From DASUPK01 sp963843085 (GTDB taxonomy: Bacteria; Actinomycetota; Thermoleophilia; Solirubrobacterales; 70-9): a stretch of DNA of 64,000 nucleotides. Shown piece after piece: positions 20,286-28,223 of this stretch. The translations under genes were made by a program, and so were the position numbers. The stretch is taken from assembly GCA_963843085.1 (NCBI GenBank), contig CAWJJG010000002.1, forward strand, positions 248,001 through 312,000, written 5' to 3'. The notes under the pieces are model-generated. The model did not search any database. It saw nothing but the letters and a program-made list of their open reading frames with translations, and was not told the origin of the DNA. Each line of letters opens with the position of its first letter. Positions within the stretch are counted from its first letter, which is position 1.

Positions 20286-20305
20286 GCTACCTATTTCTAG
20301 GTAGC
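20286..20305. promoter_or_regulatory. Perfect 8-bp hairpin between divergent genes, upstream of csrA
   Basis: GCTACCTA, loop TTTC, TAGGTAGC: arms 20286-20293 and 20298-20305 pair perfectly. It lies 55 bases before the csrA start. A related GTAGGTAAC occurs again near 20330. It may be an operator shared by the divergent genes or a hairpin in the csrA leader RNA. No T tract follows on the + strand, so a terminator is less likely. Confidence 0.45.
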
Positions 20306-20347
20306 CGAACCGGTATCGGTGCCTGGGGGGTAGGTAACCGAGCCTTC

Positions 20348-20356
20348 ACAGGAGGA
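20348..20356 (+). promoter_or_regulatory. csrA ribosome site containing CsrA-type ACAGGA motif
   Basis: ACAGGAGGA ends four bases before the csrA ATG. AGGAGG is a near-ideal Shine-Dalgarno sequence, and ACAGGA is the core of the known CsrA RNA-binding consensus. Overlap of the two is the classical arrangement for CsrA repressing translation. Autoregulation here is inference. Confidence 0.5.
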
Positions 20357-20360
20357 AGCG

Positions 20361-20615
20361 ATGCTGGTGCTGACACGGAAGCCCGGCCAGAGCATCATGA
20401 TCGGCGATGGGGTCGAGGTGCAGGTTCTCTCGGTCGCCGGTGAAAAGGTGCGACTGGGAATCACAGCTCCGCGCGATGTCTCGATCTTCAGGAACGAGGT
20501 CTACGACCGGATCGAGAGCGAGGGTGAGGAAGAGAGCGGCACCGGTGTCGAAGACGACCCGGGCACGAACGAGGCCGTCGCGAACGCTCTGCAGCGGCTC
20601 TCGCAGCGCACCTGA
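20361..20615 (+). CDS. csrA: Carbon storage regulator CsrA
   Basis: RNA-binding translational regulator of 84 residues. The first 55 residues are the complete CsrA fold: MLVLTRKPGQSIMIGDGVEV, then VLSVAGEKVRLGITAPRDVSIFRNEVY, including the RNA-contacting Leu4-Thr5-Arg6 and the VSIFR-Glu segment. A 25-residue acidic tail follows. Strong AGGAGG ribosome site. No flagellar gene or fliW (the usual CsrA antagonist) is nearby, so the regulated pathway is unclear; the upstream sugar-transferase-like array is only a neighbour. Confidence 0.95.
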   Translation: MLVLTRKPGQSIMIGDGVEVQVLSVAGEKVRLGITAPRDVSIFRNEVYDRIESEGEEESGTGVEDDPGTNEAVANALQRLSQRT

Positions 20616-20626
20616 CGGTTCCTCGT

Positions 20627-22824
20627 CTAGAGGAGCTCGGCCAGGCGGCGGGCGGCGCGGGCGGCGCCGTCGGTCTCCACATCCCGGTAGTCGACGTCCC
20701 GGCCGATCTCCTCCGAGATGGCGTCCGCGATCGACTCCGGAGTCGAGTCATCGAAGTCCATGCGGCGACCGGCGCCGTATTGCTCCAGCCGATGACGGAC
20801 GTGGAAGTTCTGCTCGAAGTGATGGCGCAGGGGGAAGTAGATGAACGGTCGGTTCTGCGCGGTCAATTCCATCGAGGTGGTCAGGCCCCCCTGCACGACG
20901 GCCAGATCAGAAGCCGCGAGATGCCGGTAGAGGTTGTGGACATAGGGCACGACCTCGAGGCCATCGTGGGATGGAAGCGAGCCGGGGTCGATCCGCGGCC
21001 CGGCGACTACGATCATCCGCAGGTCCGGCACCCGCTCCTTGGCTGCAGGAAAGGCGGCGATCACCCGCCGGAGCAAGTCCACACCGACACCCGAGCCGCC
21101 GACGGTGACGATGCAGACGCGCTCGTCGTCGCCGTACCCCAGCTCGTCGCGCAGCCTGCCGCGGTCACCTAGCTCAGCCCGGGTCGAAGCCGGTCACGTA
21201 TCCGGTGAAGTCGAAGTTGCCCTCGGTCCAATCGCGGATCATCGGCAGCTGGGGCCCGAGACGCTCGTCAACGATGTCGTCGGGATTTCCCACGAAGAGC
21301 GCTTGATCGCGAACTTCGGGGTGGTGGGCGATGTGATCGACCATGTCGGCGTTGTAGTCGGCGGTCAGGAAGGCCTCTCGCTCTGCGCCGTCATCCATCG
21401 GGAGGAAGCCGACGAAGTCGGTCAGCCAGGCGAACGGGACCCGCTTCTCGCGGGGATTCTCGTGCAGGTAATAGTCGAGCTCCCGGGCCTCGTCCCCGAT
21501 CCAGAGGTCGTAGCGCTGATCGCGGACAACGTCGTGGAAGAGCATGAAGTTGGCGGCCAGGATCTCGTCCATGCGACGCAGGGCCTGGAAGCAGTGCAGG
21601 TCGTGCTCGGCTGACTCCGACTCGATGTGCCGGGATTCGTTGGCGAGATGGGCGCTGGCGGGGTGGACGCGTTCGCCCTCGGCCTCGAGCACCCGCGTGA
21701 CCGGGTCCTGCGCGAGCCAGTCGATCTCCAGATCCGGCTCGAGCCGGCGCAGCTCCCGAGCGATCGGGATGTCGCGCTGTGCGTGGCCGAGCCCGATGGG
21801 AGAAGAGACGTAGAGGGCGCGCGGACGACCGTCGGGCCGGTGGACTGTCGGGTCTCGCGGGGTGCGCCGGCGCCCGAGGGCGTCCTCGGCGAAATCCCTG
21901 AGCGCCAGGTTCACCTGCACCGGCTTGCGCGCGTGCGGGAAGTGACCGGCGTCGCGCACGGTCTCGGTCTCCGCCCCGGAGTGGCGCGCCAATGCCCGAC
22001 CGTCGCGGAGTGGAGTGATCTTGTCCCGAGTTCCCTGGATCACCAGAACCGGACAGTCGATGCCTTGCGCGAGCCCGCGAAGGGTTCGCCGATCGCGGTG
22101 CATCTCACCGAGCGCCGTCGCGATCAGCGTCTCTGGATCGGTTTCGAGTGCCCATCCCACTCCGTCCTCGATCCCCTTCGTCGAGTGCGGCTCCGAGAAG
22201 CAGCGCGAGATGAACCACTCGGCGAACTCGGGATAGCTCTCGCGCCAGTGGACCGCGTTCATCCGGCCCCACCAGCGGTAGACCGGGGAGGGCCGCTGAA
22301 AGCGGTCAGTGAGCCGCGGGTTGAGCAGAAACGAGTAGTGCGACGGGGTATACGGGAACATCGGAGCGATGAAGACGGCGCCGGCGACCCGCTCGGGGGC
22401 GAGCCGTCCGAGCTCCAGCAGGTACTGGGCTTCCTCGCGAGAGGCTCGCGACCACCGCGCGCTCGGTGCCGGTCGCATCCATGACGGCGAGCCAGTCGCG
22501 GGCGAACTCCGCTGCCCCGTAGCGCTCCGGATCGCGACATCGATCCGAGCGGCCATTGCCGAGGCCGTCCATCACCAGCACCCGGAAGTGGCGCGCGAAG
22601 TAGGGGATCTGCATCTTCCAGTGGCGTGAGTGCACCAGCGACCAGGTCGGGATCAGGAAGAGGGTTTCCTCGCCCTCGCCGTAGATCTCGTAGAAGAGCC
22701 GCTGGCCGTCGCGCTCCGTTAGTCCCTCGGTGTGTGGGTACAAGGCGCGGCTCTGTTTGCCCTCGCGTCCGACAGGGTGCTCGGCGGGCGCTGGCCGGAC
22801 TGCGGTCTCGATGATCGGCTTCAC
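20627..22824 (-). pseudogene. Alpha/beta hydrolase fused to GT-B glycosyltransferase, broken by two +1 frameshifts
   Basis: Read with two single-base corrections this is one protein of about 730 residues. It starts at GTG 22824, overlapping the tetR stop. Residues 1-300 are an alpha/beta hydrolase (LFLIPTWSLVHSRHWKMQI, elbow VVASLSRG, GTRDKITPL, AGHFPHA). The rest is a GT-B transferase: ALYVSSPIGLGHAQRDIPIA, then VQGGLTTSMELTAQNRPFIYFP and FEQNFHVRHRLEQYGAG. The frame changes at about 22431 (removing one A of GGAAGCCC on the minus strand restores SRGAQYLLEL) and at about 21178-21183 (removing one G restores GFDPAELGDRGRLRDELG). Both join conserved sequence with no other loss, so either recent decay or sequencing error fits. 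Confidence 0.8.
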
Positions 22825-23456
22825 CGCTTCGCCGCCTCCATCGAGTCGAGCCAGCCGTCGATCGCCGCCAGGAGCTCCGCGTGACCGCGATCGAAGCCGA
22901 GCAGGCGCTCGTTGAGCAGGCCCTTCTGGAACTGCATCATCAGCGCAGCGAGCGCCTCGGCTGAGAAGCGGTAGTCGTCCAGCCCGTATTCGTCGATCGC
23001 CTGGGTGAGCGCATCGCGGAGCAGGGTCCGCCAGTCGTCATTGACCCTGTTGAGTCGCACCCGCATCTCGGGGTCGTTCCAGGCCAGCGCTTCGAGCTCC
23101 GCCCAGATCTTCGGGTATCCCGATTCCAGATCGGCCTCGACGTAGCCCATCGCGGCTCGCCACTTCTCCGCGAAGGGAGCGTCTGTCGCATACAGGGCCC
23201 GCTGTCGCTCGATGATGCGACCCGTGAAGCGCTCCAGGGTCTGCAGCAGCAGCTCATCGACCGAGCCGAAGTAGTAGTGGACCAGGCCATGGTTCTGTCC
23301 CGCCTCCAGAGCGAGCTGTCGCGTCGAGATTCCCGCGGCCCCCTCCCGGGTCAAGAGCCGCTCGGCAGCATCGAGGAAGGCCTCCACGTTGACCTCCCTG
23401 ACCGAGGGGCGAGCGTCGGCGGAGGCTGCTGCGGTTCTGGCGACCGTCTTAGTCAC
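22821..23456 (-). CDS. TetR-family transcriptional regulator
   Basis: 211 residues. The N-terminal helix-turn-helix domain is clear: VEAFLDAAERLLTREGAAGIS, then TRQLALEAGQNHGLVHYYFGSVDELL. The C-terminal ligand domain includes LNRVNDDWRTLLRDALTQAI. It starts at a GTG (complement of 23454-23456) inside a TGACTNAGTCA-like repeat, which suggests self-repression. Its stop overlaps the GTG of the hydrolase-glycosyltransferase gene by GTGA, so it very probably controls that gene. Ligand unknown. Confidence 0.88.
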   Translation of the reverse strand: MTKTVARTAAASADARPSVREVNVEAFLDAAERLLTREGAAGISTRQLALEAGQNHGLVHYYFGSVDELLLQTLERFTGRIIERQRALYATDAPFAEKWRAAMGYVEADLESGYPKIWAELEALAWNDPEMRVRLNRVNDDWRTLLRDALTQAIDEYGLDDYRFSAEALAALMMQFQKGLLNERLLGFDRGHAELLAAIDGWLDSMEAAKR

Positions 23457-23476
23457 TTGACTTAGTCAGTCACTAA
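23449..23476. promoter_or_regulatory. Probable TetR operator over the regulator's own start
   Basis: Contains the inverted repeat TGACT-T-AGTCA at 23458-23468, flanked by TTAGTCAC on the left and GTCACTAA on the right, so nearly 28 bases are symmetric or repeated. The site covers the tetR start codon. Inverted TGAC/GTCA repeats are common TetR-family operators; use by this regulator is inferred from position. Confidence 0.5.
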
Positions 23477-23626
23477 AGCACACCGGAACTCCGCTGTCAA
23501 CAGCGCCGAGCATCCGCAAGGGCGGACCAGCCGACAGCTTGAACGGAGTGAGGAGGGCGGCCTGGTGGCACGGCTTCGCCACCGGACTTCGCCCTACGCT
23601 CCAAGAGCCAGCAGCCTGGTGGCTGC

Positions 23627-23875
23627 TTAGCCCATCAGCCAGGCAAGCGTCTCGAACATCGAGACGACCACGGTCACGACCGTGATCGTCAGGCAGACGA
23701 GCAGGACGCTGAACCGGACCTTGCCGCGCGACTCGTTGCGGGTGATGCGACGCGCGCGCGAGCGGTTCACCGCGCGCTTGCGCAGCTGATCGCGCCGGCG
23801 TCGCTCGAGCGCCATCTCCTGCTCGAACGCCAGCTCGATCTGAGCCATGCTCTGTCGCATTCGCATCTGAGCCAT
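23627..23875 (-). CDS. Small membrane protein, 82 residues
   Basis: The N-terminal half is a charged, helical, possibly coiled-coil stretch (MRQSMAQIELAFEQEMALER followed by an Arg-rich run). The C-terminal part is one membrane segment, FSVLLVCLTITVVTVVVSMF, ending TLAWLMG. Arg-rich residues just before the helix predict the N-terminus inside. The preceding 170 bases to the tetR start contain no other gene I can support. Family not recognised. Confidence 0.6.
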   Translation of the reverse strand: MAQMRMRQSMAQIELAFEQEMALERRRRDQLRKRAVNRSRARRITRNESRGKVRFSVLLVCLTITVVTVVVSMFETLAWLMG

Positions 23876-23973
23876 CGCAATTGCCCCCCGGGGCGGTCGT
23901 GCAGGCTAGCAATCGATCTTGCAAGAGCCAAGCCGCACAAGTACGACTCCCGCCCAGCTCGGGGCGTCTTCGA

Positions 23974-24519
23974 CTATAGAGCGCAGTGTCCCCAGAGGCC
24001 GCGGCCGCGAACGCCGGCGCGGCTCGCCAGGCGGGCGAAGAGCGGCGCGTAGGAGTCGTTCGGCGGGATCGTGAGCGTGCGGGCGAGGCCTCGGCGGGCC
24101 AGCTCGGCGTTGACGAAGAGCGGGCGGCGACCGCGGCGGGGGAGGTAGACGTAGGCGAGAAGCCGGCCGTAGACGTCGCGCCGCTCGGCGTCGAACCGAA
24201 GCGTGACGGTCTTCCCGTAGACGAGGCGATCGTTCACCTCGTGCGCATGGGGCCCGCCGCACTGGACCGGCGTCCCTGGCTTGACGGTCTCGGGAGTGTC
24301 GATGCCGATGTAGCGGACGGTGTCCTCGTCGCCGTCGGCGAGCACCACGTCGATCGTGTCGCCGTCGACGACGTGGGTGACGCGAGCGGTCAGCGGGCCG
24401 GACGGTTCAGCGGAGCCGCCGCCGCTGATCCCGCACCGGGATAGGGAGAGGACGATCAGAACTGCGGCAATGAAGAGTGGGACACGCAGGGCCCCCCGGC
24501 GCATCGGGCTTGACGTCAT
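23974..24519 (-). CDS. Staphylococcal-nuclease-like (thermonuclease) lipoprotein
   Basis: 181 residues. A short basic N-terminus and hydrophobic helix end in the lipobox-like LSRC, predicting a lipid-anchored extracytoplasmic protein. The SNase fold follows: ARVTHVVDGDTIDVVL, then VRYIGIDTPETVKPG with the catalytic Arg/Glu region, and RRDVYGRLLAYVYL with the second catalytic Arg. It should cleave DNA or RNA with Ca2+. The ATG at 24519 gives the full signal region; an ATG five codons later is possible. Confidence 0.85.
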   Translation of the reverse strand: MTSSPMRRGALRVPLFIAAVLIVLSLSRCGISGGGSAEPSGPLTARVTHVVDGDTIDVVLADGDEDTVRYIGIDTPETVKPGTPVQCGGPHAHEVNDRLVYGKTVTLRFDAERRDVYGRLLAYVYLPRRGRRPLFVNAELARRGLARTLTIPPNDSYAPLFARLASRAGVRGRGLWGHCAL

Positions 24520-24564
24520 TCCTCGATGATGCGCGGCCGGCCGGAACTATCCGGCCCAGGGCAG

Positions 24565-25485
24565 CTACGGAATGCGCCGCACGTTCGAGAGCAGCGTCTC
24601 CTTGATCTGGCCGATGATCTCGACGGCCTGGCTCTTCTCGCGCTGCCAGACGTTGCGGCCGAAGATCACGCCGGAGCCGCCCGCTTCCATGATCACGCGG
24701 GTGTGCATGAGGACGGTCTCGTCGTCGGTCTTCGATCCGCCGGAGAGAACGACCAGCGAGCGACCCGCGGACTCGACGATCTGACGGACGGCCTCCTCGG
24801 GCGAGACCTCCATCTCGTTGTAGGGGGCGGGCTGATCCTTGTCCTTCTCCGCGTCGAACTTGGGGAAGTTGAGCTTGACCACGTCGGCGCCCATCTCCAT
24901 CGCCATCCGGGCTGCGTAGTCGATCGCGTAGAAGGAGGTCTGGCCGCCCTTCTTCTCGATGTCGCGGCCGCGCGGGTAGGCCCAGACCACCAGGGGCATG
25001 CCGTAGCGCTCGCAGTCCGCGCGAACGCCCTTGAGCTGATGCAGGTCGACGTCCTGCCGGGGAGAGCCGACGTAGAGCGTGTAGCCGACCGCGTCGGCTC
25101 CCAGCCTGACGGCGTCCTCGACGGAGGCGTTGGTCGGGGAGAAGGCGTCATCCGAGGGCGGGACGTCGGTCTTGCCGTTGACCTTCAGGATCAGCGGCAC
25201 CTGGCCCGCGTAGTCCGGGTAGTAGCGGCTCGCCAGGCCGATCTGGCAGGCGATCGCCGAGTAGCCGGCCTCGGCGGCGAGGCTGAACTGGTACTCGGGG
25301 TCCTTGGAGGCCGGGTTCGGGAAGAAGTCGCGCGGGCCGTGCTCGATCCCCTGGTCGATCGGCAGCAGCATCAGCGTCCCATTGCCGGGGCCGTAGTCGA
25401 ACAGCAGCCGGCGCAGCCGCGCGCGCTTGCCGGGCGAGAGCGTTGCGAGCAACGACTTCTGCTCTGTGATCGACTTGACTTCCAT
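24565..25485 (-). CDS. Class I fructose-bisphosphate aldolase, archaeal/DhnA type
   Basis: 306 residues from ATG 25485, chosen because AGGAGG lies upstream; the open frame extends 22 codons further. Schiff-base TIM-barrel family that includes archaeal FBA and E. coli FbaB. Landmarks: LMLLPIDQGIEHGPRDFF at the N-terminus, GYTLYVGSP, VVWAYPRG, GADVVKLNFP with the catalytic Lys, VVLSGGSK and GVIFGRNVWQR in the phosphate-binding region. It would cleave or form fructose 1,6-bisphosphate in glycolysis/gluconeogenesis. Separate from eno in this window and preceded by a small palindrome. Confidence 0.9.
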   Translation of the reverse strand: MEVKSITEQKSLLATLSPGKRARLRRLLFDYGPGNGTLMLLPIDQGIEHGPRDFFPNPASKDPEYQFSLAAEAGYSAIACQIGLASRYYPDYAGQVPLILKVNGKTDVPPSDDAFSPTNASVEDAVRLGADAVGYTLYVGSPRQDVDLHQLKGVRADCERYGMPLVVWAYPRGRDIEKKGGQTSFYAIDYAARMAMEMGADVVKLNFPKFDAEKDKDQPAPYNEMEVSPEEAVRQIVESAGRSLVVLSGGSKTDDETVLMHTRVIMEAGGSGVIFGRNVWQREKSQAVEIIGQIKETLLSNVRRIP

Positions 25486-25507
25486 CTTCTCCGTTACCTC
25501 CTGAATT

Positions 25508-25522
25508 TGGCCTTGAAGGCCA
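25508..25522. promoter_or_regulatory. Palindrome in the aldolase leader
   Basis: TGGCCTTGAAGGCCA: seven-base arms around one G, perfect. It sits about 10 bases upstream of the AGGAGG site of the aldolase gene on the minus strand. It could be an operator or, if transcribed, only a weak hairpin because the loop is tiny. Function inferred from position. Confidence 0.35.
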
Positions 25523-25574
25523 GTATGGCTGATCTTCGGAGCAGGCTGCATCCGCGCTGAGCACGGAGTGGGGG

Positions 25575-26618
25575 TCAGAGTGCCCGGTTCCCGGCCGCCT
25601 CCAGCGCCTTGCGGGCGTCGTCGCTGATGGAGTGCAGGATCTCCGCCGCCGGGCCTCCCGGCGCGAGCTCGTGTGCCTGGCCGGCCCAGAGATTGAAGCC
25701 GTCCGCGTCGCCCCGCTTCCGCGCAGCGGCCCGCAGCGGCGCGGTGGCGTGGTGGACCTGCGGGTAGGCCGACGGCGCCTCCGAGGAGTGCTCGGACATG
25801 AAGCGGTTCACGATCCCGCGGGCCAGCCGCCCGCTGAACGCCCGGGTCAGGGCGGTGGGCGTGCGCGAGGGAAGCGCGTCCCGATAGGCGGGCTCGGTGC
25901 CGGCCTCGTCGGCGCGCAGGAACGCGGTGCCGAGCTGCGCGGCCTCCGCGCCTGCGACGAGCGCGGCGGCGACCGCGGGCCCATCGGTCAGGCCTCCTGC
26001 CGCGACCAGCCGCAGGTGCGTGTCCTGTGCGACCAGCCGGATCAGGACGAGGGTGCTGATGGGCTCCTCGTCGGTGTCGGCGAACGACGCCCGGTGCCCG
26101 CCCGCCTCTGCTCCCTGAAGCACCAGCGCGTCAGCTCTGGCGCTCGAGGCGACCTGTGCCTCGGCCGGGGTCGTCACGGTCATCCATGCCTCGATCCCGG
26201 CCTGCTTCAGGCGAGCGATCTGGTGCGCAGGCGGAGCGCCGAAGGTGAAGGAGACGATCGCCGGCCGCACCGCGGCCACGAGCTCGAGCTTCTCGGCATA
26301 GGAGTCGTCGTCGTACCGGGGATCGCCGAGACCTGCGCCGTAGCGATTCGCCTCGGGCGCGATCCGGCCGAGGAAGCTCTCCAGCCCCGGGGTCTCGGTC
26401 CGCGGGTCGCCCGGGACGAAGAGGTTCACTCCGAACGGCGCGTCGGTCAGCTCGCGCACTCGAGCGATGCGGGCCTCGAGCGCCTCGGTGGTCAAATAGC
26501 CGCCCGCCAGGAAGCCCAGGCCACCGGCCTCGCTGACCGCGGCGGTCAGCTCCGGCGTCGACGCGCCGCCGGCGAGAGGAGCGAGAACGATTGGATGACG
26601 GAGCTCGTCGAGAACCAT
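25575..26618 (-). CDS. Nitronate monooxygenase / 2-nitropropane dioxygenase family
   Basis: 347 residues from ATG 26618 (MVLDELRHPIVLAPLAGGAS is the family N-terminus; the open frame goes 14 codons further). FMN-dependent TIM barrel that oxidises alkyl nitronates such as propionate 3-nitronate. Landmarks: AVSEAGGLGFLAGG, APFGVNLFVPG, VLQGAEAGGHRA, AAGGLTDGPAVAAALVAGA, and AAQLGTAFL near the FMN phosphate. It lies 80 bases upstream of the aldolase and reads the same way. The promoter region is shared with the divergent ligase gene at 26675. Confidence 0.88.
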   Translation of the reverse strand: MVLDELRHPIVLAPLAGGASTPELTAAVSEAGGLGFLAGGYLTTEALEARIARVRELTDAPFGVNLFVPGDPRTETPGLESFLGRIAPEANRYGAGLGDPRYDDDSYAEKLELVAAVRPAIVSFTFGAPPAHQIARLKQAGIEAWMTVTTPAEAQVASSARADALVLQGAEAGGHRASFADTDEEPISTLVLIRLVAQDTHLRLVAAGGLTDGPAVAAALVAGAEAAQLGTAFLRADEAGTEPAYRDALPSRTPTALTRAFSGRLARGIVNRFMSEHSSEAPSAYPQVHHATAPLRAAARKRGDADGFNLWAGQAHELAPGGPAAEILHSISDDARKALEAAGNRAL

Positions 26619-26674
26619 CTGAAGCCAATTCTGCCTAGCCGCGGCAAGGGCGGACTTCATCCCCGGCTGCTGTC

Positions 26675-27805
26675 ATGGTCCCGGCCGTGCTGGACCACAA
26701 CTTCAGCGGGACGCCGTTCACCCTCGGCATCGAGGAGGAGCTGATGATCTGCGACGCGGAGACGCTCGAGCTGTCGCAGTCGATCGAGACCATCCTCGGC
26801 GACCTCCCCGACGGCCTGCCCGGCGAGGTGAAGCCCGAGCTGATGCAGTCGGTGCTGGAGGTCGCCACCCTGCCCTGCGCAGACGTCGCCGAGGCGGCCG
26901 ACCAGCTGCGGAGCCTGCGGCACACCGTTCGGGAGGTGGCGGCCCGGAACGGCCTCGCGATCGGGGCCGCCGGCACCCATCCCGCGGCGCTCTACGAGGA
27001 CCAGCTGATCGTGGACCGCCCTCGATACAGGGAGCTCGCGGCGGAGCTCAGCTGGATCGCTGAGCAGGAGCTCATCTTCGGGACCCACGTTCACGTGGGC
27101 ATCGACGACGCCGAGAAGGCGATCTACGTGGCCGACGGGATGCGCGGCTACCTGCCGCTGCTCCTCGGGATGTCGTCCAACTCGCCCCTGTGGCGCGGCA
27201 GGACCACCGGGATGATGTCCTCGAGGACGCCGGTGTTTCGCGCCTTCCCCAGGGTGGGGGTGCCGCCGTACTACGGCACCTGGGACATCTACTCGCACCG
27301 GGTCGAGCAGATGATGCGCGGCGGAGCGATCCCGGACTACACCTACCTGTGGTGGGACGTGCGTCCCCATCCGAACCTCGGCACGGTCGAGCTCCGCGTC
27401 TTCGACCAGCAGACGCGCATCGAGCACACCATCGGCTTCGCCGCTCTCGGTCAGGCGCTGGCCCACCGGCTCGCCATGGACTACGACGAGGGTGTACCGA
27501 GCATCGAGCACCCGCACGAGCTGATCGACGACAACAAGGTTCGCGCGGCGGTGGTGGGAATCGAGGGCAAGCTGATCGACTTCGATCACGGCCTCGAGGT
27601 GCCCGGCGCGAGGATGGCGCGGGGGGTGATCGAGGACCTCCGGGAGCACGCGCGGGAACTCGGCTGCGAGGCCGAGCTGGGGGCGCTGGACGAGCTGACG
27701 AAGGACGGCACCGGGGCGCGCCGCCAGCTCAGCTGGCTCTCCGACCACGGCGAGGTCGGCGGGCTGATGAGCGAGATCGTCGCGGCCACCGATCCGGACG
27801 CCTGA
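26675..27805 (+). CDS. Carboxylate-amine ligase, glutamate-cysteine ligase type 2 (YbdK) family
   Basis: 376 residues, usual for the family. ATP-dependent ligase fold: FTLGIEEELMICDAETLEL at the N-terminus (metal/ATP Glu residues), IFGTHVHVGIDD, SSNSPLWRGRTTG, RVGVPPYYGTWDIY, and LWWDVRPHPNLGTVELRVFD. Family members form gamma-glutamyl-cysteine or related amides; the exact substrate is unknown, and actinobacteria often make mycothiol rather than glutathione. GTG or ATG start at 26675 is the first in a frame that begins a typical N-terminus. Confidence 0.9.
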   Translation: MVPAVLDHNFSGTPFTLGIEEELMICDAETLELSQSIETILGDLPDGLPGEVKPELMQSVLEVATLPCADVAEAADQLRSLRHTVREVAARNGLAIGAAGTHPAALYEDQLIVDRPRYRELAAELSWIAEQELIFGTHVHVGIDDAEKAIYVADGMRGYLPLLLGMSSNSPLWRGRTTGMMSSRTPVFRAFPRVGVPPYYGTWDIYSHRVEQMMRGGAIPDYTYLWWDVRPHPNLGTVELRVFDQQTRIEHTIGFAALGQALAHRLAMDYDEGVPSIEHPHELIDDNKVRAAVVGIEGKLIDFDHGLEVPGARMARGVIEDLREHARELGCEAELGALDELTKDGTGARRQLSWLSDHGEVGGLMSEIVAATDPDA

Positions 27806-27840
27806 AACTCGACCGTAAGCGAACCTGTGCGGGGCAGTGC

Positions 27841-27899
27841 GATACGATTTCCGTAGTGGAGTACCCGCTTCTTGCAGCGTGAACTTCGATTTTCGTATC
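27841..27899. promoter_or_regulatory. Inverted repeats before the HxlR-type regulator
   Basis: GATACGA at 27841-27847 is matched exactly by TCGTATC at 27893-27899, directly before the ATG. A tighter repeat TACG-ATTTC-CGTA lies at 27843-27855. The region is more AT-rich than its surroundings. Both may be operator half-sites for the regulator itself; this is inference. Confidence 0.4.
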
Positions 27900-27900
27900 A

Positions 27901-28194
27901 ATGACCTCAGCGAGACCAGTCGAAAGCGCCCTGGAGCTGCTCGGCAGGCGCTGGGCCCTGCGGCTGGTCTGGGAGCTTCGCCGGAGCACACTCACCTTCT
28001 CGGAGCTCCGGGAGCGGACCGGAATCAGCCCCTCGGTCCTCTCGACCCGGCTCGGGGAGCTGATCGACGCCGGTGTTCTCGAGCGGGCCGGCGGGCGGCG
28101 CTACCGGCTGAGCGGCCGGGGCCGCGAGCTCGCCCGGCTCCTCTACGAGCTCAATCGATGGGCCGAGCTCGAGCATAAAACGGGTCGCGCCTAA
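27901..28194 (+). CDS. HxlR-family winged-helix regulator
   Basis: 97 residues, standard for HxlR proteins. It begins with VESALELLGRRWALRLVWEL, the family signature, then TFSELRERTGISPSVLSTRLGELIDAGVL (recognition helix) and RYRLSGRGRELARLLYELNRWA. The conserved N-terminal Cys used for redox sensing in some members is absent, so a thiol switch is unlikely. The ATG has no clear ribosome site and follows a repeat region, consistent with a leaderless or short-leader transcript. Confidence 0.85.
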   Translation: MTSARPVESALELLGRRWALRLVWELRRSTLTFSELRERTGISPSVLSTRLGELIDAGVLERAGGRRYRLSGRGRELARLLYELNRWAELEHKTGRA

Positions 28195-28223
28195 TCGGCG
28201 CGCCCTCGCATTATCCTCGCGGG

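Noticed and set aside
20780..22484. Plus-strand frames over the hydrolase-glycosyltransferase locus
   Set aside because: They lack motifs and oppose sequence with clear hydrolase and transferase motifs on the minus strand.
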